The translations under genes were made by a program, and so were the position numbers. The notes under the pieces are model-generated. The model did no database searches. It worked only from the letters and a program-made list of their open reading frames with translations, and was not told the origin of the DNA. A DNA stretch of 64,000 bases from Paenibacillus beijingensis (GTDB lineage: Bacteria; Bacillota; Bacilli; Paenibacillales; Paenibacillaceae), in NCBI RefSeq assembly GCF_000961095.1, contig NZ_CP011058.1, positions 4,119,501 through 4,183,500 of the forward strand, read 5' to 3'. Shown here in pieces: positions 34,349 to 43,007 of the stretch. Numbering within the stretch: position 1 is the stretch's first letter; every line of letters starts with the position of its first letter.

Positions 34349-35185
34349 TTGAGCAGACAATTGGAAGATTCAATCAGGCTGAACAATGATATTTTAATGC
34401 CGCAGCATGGCTTTGGCGTTTATCTGATCGAGGATCCGTCGGAAGCCGAAATGGTCGTCAATAAAGCTTTGCAGGTCGGTTACCGTTCTTTTGACACCGC
34501 GCAGTTTTATAATAACGAAGGTTTGCTCGGCCGCATATTAAAAGAAAGCCCTGTTGATCGTGATGATTTGTTCATTACAACGAAAATAACAAACGAAAAA
34601 CAAGGCTATGATCTCACGCTCTCGTCCTTTGAACAATCGTTGCAAAAGTTACAGCTGACCCAGCTCGATCTGCTGCTCGTTCACTGGCCCAGCGAAAAAC
34701 ATTTTTTCGAAACTTGGCGCGCGTTTGAAAGGTTGTATGAAGAGAAGCTGGTTCGCGCGATCGGGGTTTGCAACTATCAGATCGAACATTTGCAAAAACT
34801 GGAGACGAGGGCGAATGTGGTGCCGGCGGTCAATCAAATTGAATGCCATCCTTATCTAACCCAGTATCCGCTCAAACAATACTTGAAAGAGCGCCATATT
34901 GCGGCAGAAGCATGGAGTCCGCTTGGCCGGGGGGCGGTTTTAAACGATCCTGATCTGAATGAGATCGCGGGTCGTCTCCGTAAATCCACTGCGCAAGTTA
35001 TTTTACGCTGGCATCTGCAGCAGGATACGATTATTATTCCGAAATCAAGCACTCCGCGCCGCATCGCCGAAAATGCGGACATCTATGATTTTGAATTATC
35101 GGAGGACGATATGGCTGCGATCGATAAATTAAATATTGATCATCGTACCGGACCCGATCCTGACGAAATGTACTTGAAAATTTGA
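34349..35185 (+). CDS. Aldo/keto reductase
   Basis: A 278-residue NADPH-dependent AKR (AKR5-type): catalytic tetrad Asp and Tyr in RSFDTAQFYNNE, Lys in ITTKIT, His in LLLVHWPSE, with the cofactor-binding IIPKSSTPRRIAEN near the end. TTG start after GGGGAGGAATC. It could reduce lactaldehyde or other small aldehydes, which would suit the neighbouring rhamnose pathway, but AKR specificity cannot be read from these motifs. Confidence 0.88.
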   Translation: MSRQLEDSIRLNNDILMPQHGFGVYLIEDPSEAEMVVNKALQVGYRSFDTAQFYNNEGLLGRILKESPVDRDDLFITTKITNEKQGYDLTLSSFEQSLQKLQLTQLDLLLVHWPSEKHFFETWRAFERLYEEKLVRAIGVCNYQIEHLQKLETRANVVPAVNQIECHPYLTQYPLKQYLKERHIAAEAWSPLGRGAVLNDPDLNEIAGRLRKSTAQVILRWHLQQDTIIIPKSSTPRRIAENADIYDFELSEDDMAAIDKLNIDHRTGPDPDEMYLKI

Positions 35186-35486
35186 TGTTTCATATCGATT
35201 TATGGAAGAAAACATAACATTTTAGTATTTACAGCTGTTAGTTATGAAGTATAATAGGGTTATAAGTTATGTTTAGGTTATATAAACTTACATATTATAT
35301 TAAGAGGGTATTCTTGAGTCGTTTCCGATGATGGACATCCGTTGTTAGACGAAGCATGACTCTAACAACGGATGTCCCTTTCTCATTAGCGGATGTGCAA
35401 GGGATCATAATGGCCTGAACAGCACAAACGTTTAATCGCTGCAATCATCGTCATAGAAGCACATATGCGGCCAGGAGGGGAATCAA
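35186..35486 (+). other. AT-rich leader before the ECF operon
   Basis: Three hundred bases without a gene. It contains a TATAAT-like element (GTATAAT near 35,250), the long hairpin at 35,333-35,377 and the ribosome site of the ATPase. I see no TPP, cobalamin, FMN or other riboswitch core that I recognise. Confidence 0.45.
35333..35377 (+). terminator. Perfect 16-bp hairpin upstream of the ECF operon
   Basis: GGACATCCGTTGTTAG and CTAACAACGGATGTCC are exact complements around a 13-base loop, followed by CTTTCTC. It may terminate the aldo/keto reductase transcript (148 bases after its stop) or act as an attenuator for the ECF operon; the T-tract is weak. Confidence 0.55.
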
Positions 35487-37178
35487 TTGCCGATATCCGT
35501 TCAAAATGTGTCCTACCGTCATCTGCATGGATCGTCTCGTGCGCTTGAGGCGGTTAATCTCGAAATCGGGGCCGGCGAAATCGCTGCTCTCGTCGGTAAA
35601 AGCGGAAGCGGAAAGTCGACGCTTGGGTTTATTATAAGCGGCGTCATTCCCGGTCTTATTAAAGGAAGTGAGCTAAGCGGCGACATCATTTATGATGATG
35701 AGCGGCAGCATGGGGTCGGTTTTGTGTCGCAAATTCCGGAAAACCAGCTGTTCGGCTACCGCGTTGAAGATGCAATTGTGTTCGGTCTTGAAAATATGGG
35801 ACTCGGTCAAGCGGAGATTGGCGCGAGACTCGAGCGAGTTCTAAAGCTGTTCCGGATCGAAAAATTACGGGACAGCCCCGTCAGCGCTTTGTCCGGCGGC
35901 CAGAAGCAGACGGTTTGCATCGCGTCCGTATTGGCGATGGCGCCGAAGCTCATTATTTTGGACGAGCCGGTCAGCTCCCTGGACCCGCAAGGCAAGGCGC
36001 TTGTGCAGGAGGTGCTGCTTCAGTTGAAAAGCGAGGGCCAAACGGTGCTGCTGATCGATCAGAACCTCGACTGGTCGGCGCAGGCCGTTGACCGGGTGAT
36101 CGGACTTGAGGCGGGGCGGATCGTTTTTGACGGCGCAAAGATGACTTTTTTCCGGGATGCAAATCTGTACCGGAGGCTTGGGGTTACGGTGCCGCAAATG
36201 GTTGACCTGTTTCATGAATGCTCGCCCGATCCGGGAACAGCTCCGTTTACAACGGTTGAGGATGCGGCGGAGTTTTTTCGGGATAAACTGGCTGACGGCT
36301 GGAAGGACGAGCTGCGGGAAGATTCGGTTTCGCCGGACGCGTCGTCCGAACCGACAATCGAGCTCAAAGATGTCGTCAAGGAGTTTGACGGATTTCGCGC
36401 GCTTGACGGGGTAAACGCCCGTTTCGATCCGGGCAAGGTCACCGCGGTCCTCGGGCAAAACGGTTCGGGCAAAACGACGATGGTCCGTCATTTGATCAAT
36501 CTGCACCGGCCGACATTCGGATCCGTCCTGTACCGAGGGCAATCGCTGCAGCAGCGGAGTACGGCAGATATTGCGCGGTCGGTGGCATATGTGTTCCAGC
36601 ATCCCGATCAAATGATTTTCGAGGATTCCGTACATAAAGAAGTGACGTTCTCCAGCCGGATGATGCAGTTTCCGATTGCCGAGGAGCGGGTCGAAGAGCT
36701 GCTGGCGGCGCATGGCCTGCTCGCATACAAGGACTCGTTTCCGATGAATCTGTCGATGGGGCACAAGCACATGCTGACGATTTTGTCGGTTCTGTTGACC
36801 GATCCGGACGTTATTATTTTGGATGAACCGACGCTTGGGATGGACCGAATCATGAAGGATTTGTTGGCCCGCTTGATCGAGGACCTTAAGGCTAACGACA
36901 AAACGGTCATTATGATCAGCCATGAGATGTCTTTTGTAGCCGAAACGGCGGATGAAACGATTTTGATGAAAAACGGACGCATTTTGCTGCAAGGAACGAC
37001 ACGGGATGTGTTCGGGCGCAGCGAACTGCTGCGGAGCGTCTGTATTGAACCGCCGCAAATTAAGGAGCTCGCCGATCGGCTCAGCGTTCCCGGCATCCTG
37101 ACGGTTCCGCAATTTATGAGCGCCTGCCGGGCTTCTCGCAGTGCTATCAACCGGGGAGGAGTCTTCAATGAAGTTTAA
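35487..37178 (+). CDS. ECF transporter duplicated ATPase (EcfA-EcfA' fusion)
   Basis: A 563-residue protein with two ABC domains. Domain 1: Walker A GKSGSGKST, signature LSGGQKQT, Walker B LIILDEPVSSLD. Domain 2 from about residue 290: GQNGSGKTT, Walker B VIILDEPTLGMD, but the signature is LSMGHKHM in place of LSGGQ. It powers vitamin or metal uptake with the T and S proteins encoded next. TTG start after AGGAGGGG. Overlaps ecfT by 11 bases. Confidence 0.88.
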   Translation: MPISVQNVSYRHLHGSSRALEAVNLEIGAGEIAALVGKSGSGKSTLGFIISGVIPGLIKGSELSGDIIYDDERQHGVGFVSQIPENQLFGYRVEDAIVFGLENMGLGQAEIGARLERVLKLFRIEKLRDSPVSALSGGQKQTVCIASVLAMAPKLIILDEPVSSLDPQGKALVQEVLLQLKSEGQTVLLIDQNLDWSAQAVDRVIGLEAGRIVFDGAKMTFFRDANLYRRLGVTVPQMVDLFHECSPDPGTAPFTTVEDAAEFFRDKLADGWKDELREDSVSPDASSEPTIELKDVVKEFDGFRALDGVNARFDPGKVTAVLGQNGSGKTTMVRHLINLHRPTFGSVLYRGQSLQQRSTADIARSVAYVFQHPDQMIFEDSVHKEVTFSSRMMQFPIAEERVEELLAAHGLLAYKDSFPMNLSMGHKHMLTILSVLLTDPDVIILDEPTLGMDRIMKDLLARLIEDLKANDKTVIMISHEMSFVAETADETILMKNGRILLQGTTRDVFGRSELLRSVCIEPPQIKELADRLSVPGILTVPQFMSACRASRSAINRGGVFNEV

Positions 37179-37950
37179 CGGGTATGTGCACAAGTCTTCT
37201 TTTTTGCATCGCACGGAACCTCGGGTCAAAATAATCTGGTTTGTAATCATGACCGTCATGGTTGTCTATTACAAGCATTTGCTGGTGCTCGGATTGTTTG
37301 TGGCGGCCTGCGGGCTGTTATGGAGCATGTCCGGGCTCAGGCGCGAAATCGCCGGTATGCTGAGGCGCTTGTCTCCGATGCTTACGCTGGCGTTTCTGAC
37401 CTGGCTCCTTATCGGTTCCTTTCAGGAAAGCGGGGGTGCGATGCTCGTTCATTTCGGCCGCTTTGCAATGGAAGAAAGCGACCTGCTGAGAGCCGTTACC
37501 GCGTCGGTCCGCATTTTCTTAATGGTGTCGGTATTTTATACGCTTATCATGACGACCAATTTCAGCGAAATCATTTTTGGACTGCAAAAGCTTCGAATCC
37601 CCTTTAAAGCCGCCTTCATGTGCGGGCTCGTCTTTCAAATCATTCCGATTATGATCTCTGAATTTCAAACGATCGCCGACGCCCAGCGCGCGCGGGGGCT
37701 CGAGCTCGATAAAGGCGGACTCGTCAAGCGGATCAAGAGCTACTCGGTCATTTTGTTTCCGCTGTTCGTCCGGGCTATCCAATCGGGTCAAAGCATCTCG
37801 TTATCGATGCATATTTACCATCTCAATTTCCGCCAAAAACGAAGCTCGTTCCGGACGTTCCGGATTACCGCGAACGATTTTCAATTTATGGCGAGCTTTC
37901 TCCTGTTATGGCTGATTGCCGTTTACCTCGGCGTTCAATATCCGATGTGA
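37168..37950 (+). CDS. ECF transporter transmembrane (T) component
   Basis: A 260-residue membrane protein with about five or six hydrophobic segments (FVIMTVMVVYYKHLLVLGLF early) and the coupling-helix Ala-Arg-Gly motif (ADAQRARGLELDKGG) typical of EcfT/CbiQ. ATG 37,168 inside the ATPase gene, after GGGGAGGAG. It couples the two ATPase domains to the S component. Confidence 0.87.
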   Translation: MKFNGYVHKSSFLHRTEPRVKIIWFVIMTVMVVYYKHLLVLGLFVAACGLLWSMSGLRREIAGMLRRLSPMLTLAFLTWLLIGSFQESGGAMLVHFGRFAMEESDLLRAVTASVRIFLMVSVFYTLIMTTNFSEIIFGLQKLRIPFKAAFMCGLVFQIIPIMISEFQTIADAQRARGLELDKGGLVKRIKSYSVILFPLFVRAIQSGQSISLSMHIYHLNFRQKRSSFRTFRITANDFQFMASFLLLWLIAVYLGVQYPM

Positions 37951-38143
37951 CTTTCATGGCGCTGCGGTTCCGCATGGGGCGATCAAGCGAGCAGTCGATT
38001 TGTGAAAGGGGGTAATCGGGCACCTGCACTGGCGAGTAGGAAAGTGGAGCAGACAAGTAAGGCATCGGCTGCCGGCATGAAGCACGAAACGGTTGACGGG
38101 CGATTCAAAGGGAACGACAAAATCTGCTGAGGAGTGAAAGGGA
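37951..38143. other. Spacer in the ECF operon
   Basis: 193 bases without a convincing gene between the T and S components; unusually long for such an operon. No terminator is visible. Confidence 0.4.
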
Positions 38144-38737
38144 ATGGAAAACAAGGTGAGTTTGCAAAGCGAAGCAAGAACAAGCTCGACAGGCGTAATG
38201 AGCATTGTATTCTGGGTCGTCTTCGGGGTGCTGACGGGCGTATTGTGGGCGTATGTCAATCCGATCGCGCTTGTGCCCGGCGTCATTCATTTACGGATTT
38301 TCGCGTTTTTGCCCGCTGTTGTCGGCATCATTTTCGGACCTAAAACCGGTTTTTTCGCCGGCTATATCGGCACCGTCGTATGGGCGCTGCTCGCTGGTAC
38401 GTTCCTTCCCGCTCATTCATTGCTCGCGGACGGAATCATGGTCGGCTTTACCGGATGGCTTCCGGCGATGATGGTCGGCAGAGGCAAAACATTGGCGCAG
38501 CTTGGACACGACAAATCCGTTGTCATTAAATCGGCACTGTGGTCTCTAGTTGCCGGCGTCATTATGATTGTCATTGCATGCGCCAGTCTCGATTTTCTCG
38601 GCATCTTCGACTTCTGGTGGTCGGTGCTATGGATCGGCATCAGCGACGTTCCCCCGCTTGTCATCGGGACGCCGATACTGGTCGTGTTCCTGGCGCGCAG
38701 GCTTGAAAAAATGCAAACGATGATTCCTTGGAGCTGA
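38144..38737 (+). CDS. ECF transporter substrate-binding (S) component
   Basis: A 197-residue six-helix membrane protein (VFWVVFGVLTGVLWAYVNPI, LRIFAFLPAVVGIIFGPKTG, GYIGTVVWALLAG). The Gly-rich PAVVGIIFGPKTGFFAG segment is typical of S components. Substrate unknown: no riboswitch or neighbouring biosynthetic gene points to one. ATG after GAGTGAAAGGG. Completes a dedicated (group I) ECF importer. Confidence 0.82.
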   Translation: MENKVSLQSEARTSSTGVMSIVFWVVFGVLTGVLWAYVNPIALVPGVIHLRIFAFLPAVVGIIFGPKTGFFAGYIGTVVWALLAGTFLPAHSLLADGIMVGFTGWLPAMMVGRGKTLAQLGHDKSVVIKSALWSLVAGVIMIVIACASLDFLGIFDFWWSVLWIGISDVPPLVIGTPILVVFLARRLEKMQTMIPWS

Positions 38738-38884
38738 TCGGAACGAATCGACCTCCAGTCACCGATATGGGCGGCTGGAGGTTATTATTGTTTCACTTGT
38801 GCCGGCACGAGCCCCGTTTCTTGACAATATTGCTTTCATTGCGTCATGATAAATATATATTCCATTTGGAAAGGAACCTTGTTT

Positions 38885-39328
38885 ATGGCAGAAGCGAATC
38901 TGGTCCAGGAGATGGTTGGCATCATGTCCCGGAATGGATGGAGAATTACGGAACAGCGCCGCAAGCTGGCTGAAATATTTGCAAAATCAGATGGCTATTT
39001 GTCCCCGAAGGATGTTTACGATCAGATGGCGGTCCATTACCCGGGCGTCAGCTTCGATACCGTTTACCGCAATTTGCGTCTGTTAAGCGAAATGGGGGCA
39101 CTCGAGCAGTTTTATTTTATGGAAGGCGGTTTAAAGTTCCGCGGAAGCTGCACAAGCCATCATCATCACCATCTGATTTGCGTCAATTGCGAAAAAACGC
39201 TGTCTTTTGACTATTGTCCGATGGAGCACTCCCTGATGCTGCCCGGCAATTTCAAAATCGTGAGTCATCGTTTCGAGGTGTACGGTGTTTGCGAGCAGTG
39301 TCAAAAAGAACAGGCGGCCGAGTCTTAA
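38885..39328 (+). CDS. Fur-family regulator 1 (Zur-like)
   Basis: A 147-residue Fur-family protein: winged helix (GWRITEQRRKLAEIFAKSDG, TVYRNLRLLSEMGAL), then the metal sites HHHHHLICVNCEK and CEQC that build the structural zinc site. It is clearly paralogous to the regulator at 41,797. No GTAA-N3-TTAC box is seen upstream; instead TTGACA at 38,821 suggests constitutive expression. ATG 38,885 is taken; an upstream in-frame ATG at 38,846 lies too near the promoter. Confidence 0.85.
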   Translation: MAEANLVQEMVGIMSRNGWRITEQRRKLAEIFAKSDGYLSPKDVYDQMAVHYPGVSFDTVYRNLRLLSEMGALEQFYFMEGGLKFRGSCTSHHHHHLICVNCEKTLSFDYCPMEHSLMLPGNFKIVSHRFEVYGVCEQCQKEQAAES

Positions 39329-39358
39329 GAGCAATCTTAAGCGCCCGGCCGCTTATTT
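39309..39358 (+). terminator. Terminator of Fur-family gene 1
   Basis: GCGGCCG-type stem (with CTTAAGA/TCTTAAG inner arms) followed by TTATTTTTTT. A short ACTCCGATCGGAGT hairpin with a T-run at 39,391-39,410 follows and may serve the converging minus-strand gene or read-through. Confidence 0.75.
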
Positions 39359-39412
39359 TTTTACCGCTAAACGCGGTCGCTCATGTTCGAATGACTCCGA
39401 TCGGAGTTTTTC

Positions 39413-40423
39413 TCACCCGGCCACACAGCCGGCAAATTGGTTTCGGAACCAGCCTTCGTCCAGATTGCGTCCGATAATGACGAATTCGCTTCGACGCGTT
39501 TCATCCGGTGCCCATTCCCGGTCCGGTGTTGAGGCGAACAGCATATGAATGCCCTGGAATATGATCCGCTGGGGCACATCTTTAATATTGAGGACGCCTT
39601 TATACCGGAAGGTGTCGGCTCCGTGTTCAGACAGCCACGCTTGCAGGAACCGCTCCAGCTTGTTTAAATCGAGCGGTTTATCCTCGATAAAAAAGAGCGA
39701 CGAAACTTCGTCGTCATGATCGTGGGCTTCCTCGGCGAGAAAGCCGGGGTCTATCTCCAGTTTTTTCTCCAGTTCAAATGCATCAATGCCAAGAATCCGG
39801 TTCACGTCGATCTTCGATTTCTGTGTCCGGTACTGCCGGGCAGCCGGATTGATCGATTTCAGCCGCTGCTCCAGATTCTGTACTTCTTCTTCGGCGACAA
39901 GGTCCGTCTTGTTGACGAGAAGCACATCGGCAAATCCTACTTGCTCCTGGGCTTCGTGACCTTCGTCCAAATGCTGCCCCGCATGCATCGCGTCGACAAC
40001 TGTGACAATCGCATCCAGCTTGTAAAAATCGGCGATTTCCTCGTCGACAAAAAAAGTTTGAGCAACCGGCGCCGGGTCTGCAAGACCTGTCGTTTCGATG
40101 AGGACGCGGTCGAAGTCTGTCTTTTTCCGTGAACCGCCTCCAAGCTTTGCATCCCGAAGATCGCCGAGAATCCGGATCAGGTCTCCGCGCACCGTACAGC
40201 AGATGCAGCCGTTGTTCATTTCCACAATCTCTTCATCCGCGCCGACGATGAGCTGGTTATCAATGCCCACTTCGCCGAATTCGTTGACGATAACCGCAAT
40301 CTTTTGGCCGTGAGCCGCTGTCAGCACATGATTGAGCAGTGTTGTTTTGCCGGCCCCCAAAAAACCGGTCAAAATCGTAACGGGCACGCGCGGGTCTGCT
40401 GAAAGGTTGGACAAATGTAACAC
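39413..40423 (-). CDS. G3E-family (COG0523) GTPase 1, putative zinc chaperone
   Basis: A 336-residue CobW/ZNG-type GTPase: P-loop TGFLGAGKTTLLNH, the metal motif GCICCT (NNGCICCTVRGD), VLIETTGLADPAPV and the NKTDL G4 motif. The C-terminal CobW-C domain contains GVLNIKDVPQRIIFQG. COG0523 proteins supply zinc (or cobalt) to client enzymes under shortage. GTG start; a Zur-type box lies just upstream at 40,433. Divergent from the second COG0523 gene. Confidence 0.88.
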   Translation of the reverse strand: MLHLSNLSADPRVPVTILTGFLGAGKTTLLNHVLTAAHGQKIAVIVNEFGEVGIDNQLIVGADEEIVEMNNGCICCTVRGDLIRILGDLRDAKLGGGSRKKTDFDRVLIETTGLADPAPVAQTFFVDEEIADFYKLDAIVTVVDAMHAGQHLDEGHEAQEQVGFADVLLVNKTDLVAEEEVQNLEQRLKSINPAARQYRTQKSKIDVNRILGIDAFELEKKLEIDPGFLAEEAHDHDDEVSSLFFIEDKPLDLNKLERFLQAWLSEHGADTFRYKGVLNIKDVPQRIIFQGIHMLFASTPDREWAPDETRRSEFVIIGRNLDEGWFRNQFAGCVAG

Positions 40424-40433
40424 ACCCTTATAT

Positions 40434-40444
40434 GTAATATTTAC
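40434..40444. promoter_or_regulatory. Predicted Zur box (GTPase 1)
   Basis: GTAATATTTAC, 11 bases before the start codon of the minus-strand GTPase gene; shares the GTAA-N3-TTAC core with four other sites in this locus. Confidence 0.55.
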
Positions 40445-40543
40445 TATTAAAAAGTATAATGAAGCATTCTCAGCTTGTCAAACCGATATTGAGGTCTGTG
40501 TTGACTTTGTCATTAAAAAGAACTATATTCTATTCGTCAATGT

Positions 40544-40554
40544 GTAAAAATTAC
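40544..40554. promoter_or_regulatory. Predicted Zur box (GTPase 2)
   Basis: GTAAAAATTAC, 56 bases before the plus-strand GTPase gene; the same core recurs at 44,909. Confidence 0.6.
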
Positions 40555-40609
40555 CATTAAAACGCTTTGTAGTTCATTTTCGGTCTATAAGGGTGGAGGT
40601 ACATAACAA

Positions 40610-41692
40610 ATGAAACCGATCGTTCCGATTTATCTGTTGTCCGGCTTTCTCGGGAGCGGTAAGACGACCTTGCTCAATCAACTTCTTGATTATTACGTAG
40701 AGTCGGGTCAAAAACCGGCTTTGATTATGAATGAAATCGGAGACATCAATGTCGACGGACAATTGATCGGCAGCGAAGTGCCGATGGCCGAGCTGCTCAG
40801 CGGCTGCATTTGCTGCACAATCAGCGGCGACCTGGGAGTGACCCTGTTAGAGCTTTGCCGGGAATACAAACCTGATGTTATCGTAATCGAATCGACAGGT
40901 GTCGCGAACCCCATGGAAATTATGGACAGCATCACGGAAGCATCCTTGTTTACGGAAACGGAACTTCGGCTGGTGGTCACGGTTGTCGATACGCCTTATC
41001 TTCTGGAGTTGGCTCGGGGACCTAAAGGAAAAACGTTCCGTCTTATGCATGAACAGATCCGCTGTGCGGGCTGGCTCATTCTTAACAAAATCGACCAAAT
41101 GACCGAAGATGATTTGAAGGAAGCTGAACGGCTTGTTCGCTCCTGGAATCCACATTCCCCGATGCGGGCTACTATTCAGTGCCGGGGCAGCCTCGATTTT
41201 CTGTTCGCTTACATCGCTTCTGCGGGATTCGAACAGCACGAAGCCGGGAAGACCGACTTTTACACGGAGGATGGGGAAGAGGAAAGCGGCCCCGGTGGCG
41301 AAGAAAAGCATGACTGCGGGCAGCATCATCATAAGCTGGAAGAAACGGATAAATGCGCGCATCGGCATTCTTCTTATGACCATGTAATGGTTTATACGCA
41401 TTATTTTAATAAAAAGGTAGGCAAGGAAAGTTTCCTCGAAATGATCCGCCAGCTGCCCAAGGAAGTATACCGGGCGAAAGGGATTGTCACTTTTTCCGGT
41501 GAAGTGCGGCCGGTTTTATTCCAATATGCCTTTCGGGAGCTTGATTTTCTTGCGATTCGTCCGAGAACGGAAGTGCCTAATTCGGCGGTGTTTATCGGGG
41601 AGCATTTCTCCGCAGATCAGCTGACCCTTGCTCTTGCAGCGCTGGAGAATGTCTTTAATACAGAAAACGTTGACGAAACGACGGCAAGATGA
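40610..41692 (+). CDS. G3E-family (COG0523) GTPase 2 with His-rich insert
   Basis: A 360-residue GTPase: P-loop SGFLGSGKTTLLNQ, metal motif SGCICCTISGD, ESTGVANPMEI and NKIDQ. Between the GTPase and CobW-C domains there is a metal-binding stretch (HDCGQHHHKLEETDKCAHRH, about residues 237-256) suited to zinc storage or transfer. ATG after GGTGGAGG. Divergent from GTPase 1, with Zur-type boxes on both sides of the spacer. Confidence 0.88.
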   Translation: MKPIVPIYLLSGFLGSGKTTLLNQLLDYYVESGQKPALIMNEIGDINVDGQLIGSEVPMAELLSGCICCTISGDLGVTLLELCREYKPDVIVIESTGVANPMEIMDSITEASLFTETELRLVVTVVDTPYLLELARGPKGKTFRLMHEQIRCAGWLILNKIDQMTEDDLKEAERLVRSWNPHSPMRATIQCRGSLDFLFAYIASAGFEQHEAGKTDFYTEDGEEESGPGGEEKHDCGQHHHKLEETDKCAHRHSSYDHVMVYTHYFNKKVGKESFLEMIRQLPKEVYRAKGIVTFSGEVRPVLFQYAFRELDFLAIRPRTEVPNSAVFIGEHFSADQLTLALAALENVFNTENVDETTAR

Positions 41693-41700
41693 TACATTCT

Positions 41701-41721
41701 TAAATGTAATAATTACGTTTA
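41701..41721. promoter_or_regulatory. Zur box A upstream of zur-znuCBA
   Basis: A 21-base near-perfect palindrome with core GTAATAATTAC and TAAA/TTTA flanks, close to the known Bacillus Zur consensus. Confidence 0.75.
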
Positions 41722-41754
41722 ATCGGGAGTGTCCGATTTTTTCTTGTTGTAATA

Positions 41755-41769
41755 TCGTAATAATTACAT
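41755..41769. promoter_or_regulatory. Zur box B upstream of zur-znuCBA
   Basis: TCGTAATAATTACAT, 51 bases from box A. Two boxes imply tight repression, including autoregulation of the regulator gene that follows. Confidence 0.75.
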
Positions 41770-41796
41770 TTTAAAAATCCGGAAGGAGCGTATCGT

Positions 41797-42309
41797 ATGG
41801 CTCAAGTTGGGGAACGGCTCATCCGCACTTTGTCCGCCAAAGGACTGCGGGTGACGGAACAGCGGCGCACGCTGGTCCGGTTATTTGCCGAAACCTCCAG
41901 TTATCTTTCACCGAAAGAAGTTTATTTTCGGCTGGTATCGACCCATCCGGGACTCAGCTATGATACGGTATACCGAAATTTGCGTCTGCTGCAGGATCTG
42001 GGGGTACTGGAGCGCTATCATTTTGATGACGGCGTCAAATTCAGGATCGGATGCTTTGAAGACCGCCACCACCATCATCATTTGATTTGCTTGTCCTGCA
42101 GCCGGATCGTTCCCATTGACTTCTGTCCGATGAAGCATCTGAATGTACCGGGAGAATTTCAAATTGTGGACCATCATTTCGATGTTTACGGATATTGCGG
42201 TCAGTGCCGCAGCCAAGAGGATCGAGGAGCGGAAAGTATGGAAGGTCTGAATCATTCGGGATTCGAACGCAAGAAGCCTTCGGGAAAGGAAGAAAGATTA
42301 TGCTGTTAG
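41797..42309 (+). CDS. zur: Fur-family regulator 2, likely the zinc regulator Zur
   Basis: A 170-residue Fur-family protein (GLRVTEQRRTLVRLFAETSS, TVYRNLRLLQDLGVLERY; metal residues HHHHHLICLSC and CGQC). It is the first gene of an operon with znuC and znuB and is preceded by two Zur boxes, so the zinc regulator role is strongly suggested. The tail after the CGQC motif (about 30 polar residues) is longer than in regulator 1. Overlaps znuC by 10 bases. Confidence 0.85.
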   Translation: MAQVGERLIRTLSAKGLRVTEQRRTLVRLFAETSSYLSPKEVYFRLVSTHPGLSYDTVYRNLRLLQDLGVLERYHFDDGVKFRIGCFEDRHHHHHLICLSCSRIVPIDFCPMKHLNVPGEFQIVDHHFDVYGYCGQCRSQEDRGAESMEGLNHSGFERKKPSGKEERLCC

Positions 42310-43007
42310 CCTCGATGAAAGACGTAACTTTCGGTTACAGCGACGTTCCGTGTTTGGAAAATGCCAATATTGATGTTTACTCCGGGGAGTTCGTGGCCGT
42401 GACCGGCCCTAACGGGGCTTCGAAAACGACGCTGCTCAAGCTGCTGCTCGGGCTGCTGAAACCCTGGAAAGGGAGCGCCAAGCTCTCCGCGCGCAACGAA
42501 GCCGGAGAGAAGCTTCGGGTGGGGTATGTTCCGCAGCAGATAGCGGCGTTTAACGGAGGGTTCCCGAGCACGGTGCTGGAGCTTGTACGTTCGGGAAGAC
42601 ATGCCGGAGGTTCTTGGCTGCGAAGGCTTCGCCAGCATGACAGCGAGCTCACGGAGCAGGCGCTTCGCCAGGTAGGCATGTGGGAGCTCCGCAACCGCAA
42701 AATCGGGGAACTTTCCGGCGGACAAAAGCAGCGGATTTGCATCGCCCGGGCGCTGGCACAGGAGACGGATTTGCTTGTGCTGGATGAGCCTACGACCGGC
42801 ATGGATCAGGACAGCCGGTTCGGCTTTTACGAGCTGATGCATCATCAGGTTAAGGAACACGGGAGAACGGTGATTATGATTACGCACGGATTATCGGAGG
42901 TAAGCCCCTATCTCGACCGAATCATTGAACTGGAGAGAAAGGAGGACGGAGGATGGAAATGCTGCACTACGACTTCATGCAGCGGGCATTTTGTGCCGGT
43001 GGGATAG
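42300..43007 (+). CDS. znuC: Zinc ABC importer ATPase
   Basis: A 235-residue ATPase of the ZnuC/AdcC group. Walker A reads GPNGASKTT, with Ser where most ABC proteins have Gly, a substitution common in zinc importers. Signature LSGGQKQR and Walker B LLVLDEPTTGMD follow. ATG 42,300 after GGAAAGGAAG. Its 3' end overlaps znuB by 55 bases in another frame. Confidence 0.88.
   Translation: MLLASMKDVTFGYSDVPCLENANIDVYSGEFVAVTGPNGASKTTLLKLLLGLLKPWKGSAKLSARNEAGEKLRVGYVPQQIAAFNGGFPSTVLELVRSGRHAGGSWLRRLRQHDSELTEQALRQVGMWELRNRKIGELSGGQKQRICIARALAQETDLLVLDEPTTGMDQDSRFGFYELMHHQVKEHGRTVIMITHGLSEVSPYLDRIIELERKEDGGWKCCTTTSCSGHFVPVG

Noticed and set aside
35186..35486. A riboswitch before the ECF operon
   Set aside because: No TPP, FMN, cobalamin, queuosine or other core motif that I recognise; only the simple hairpin.
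35865..37259. 464-codon minus-strand frame opposite the ECF ATPase
   Set aside because: Antisense shadow; the plus strand encodes clear ABC motifs throughout.
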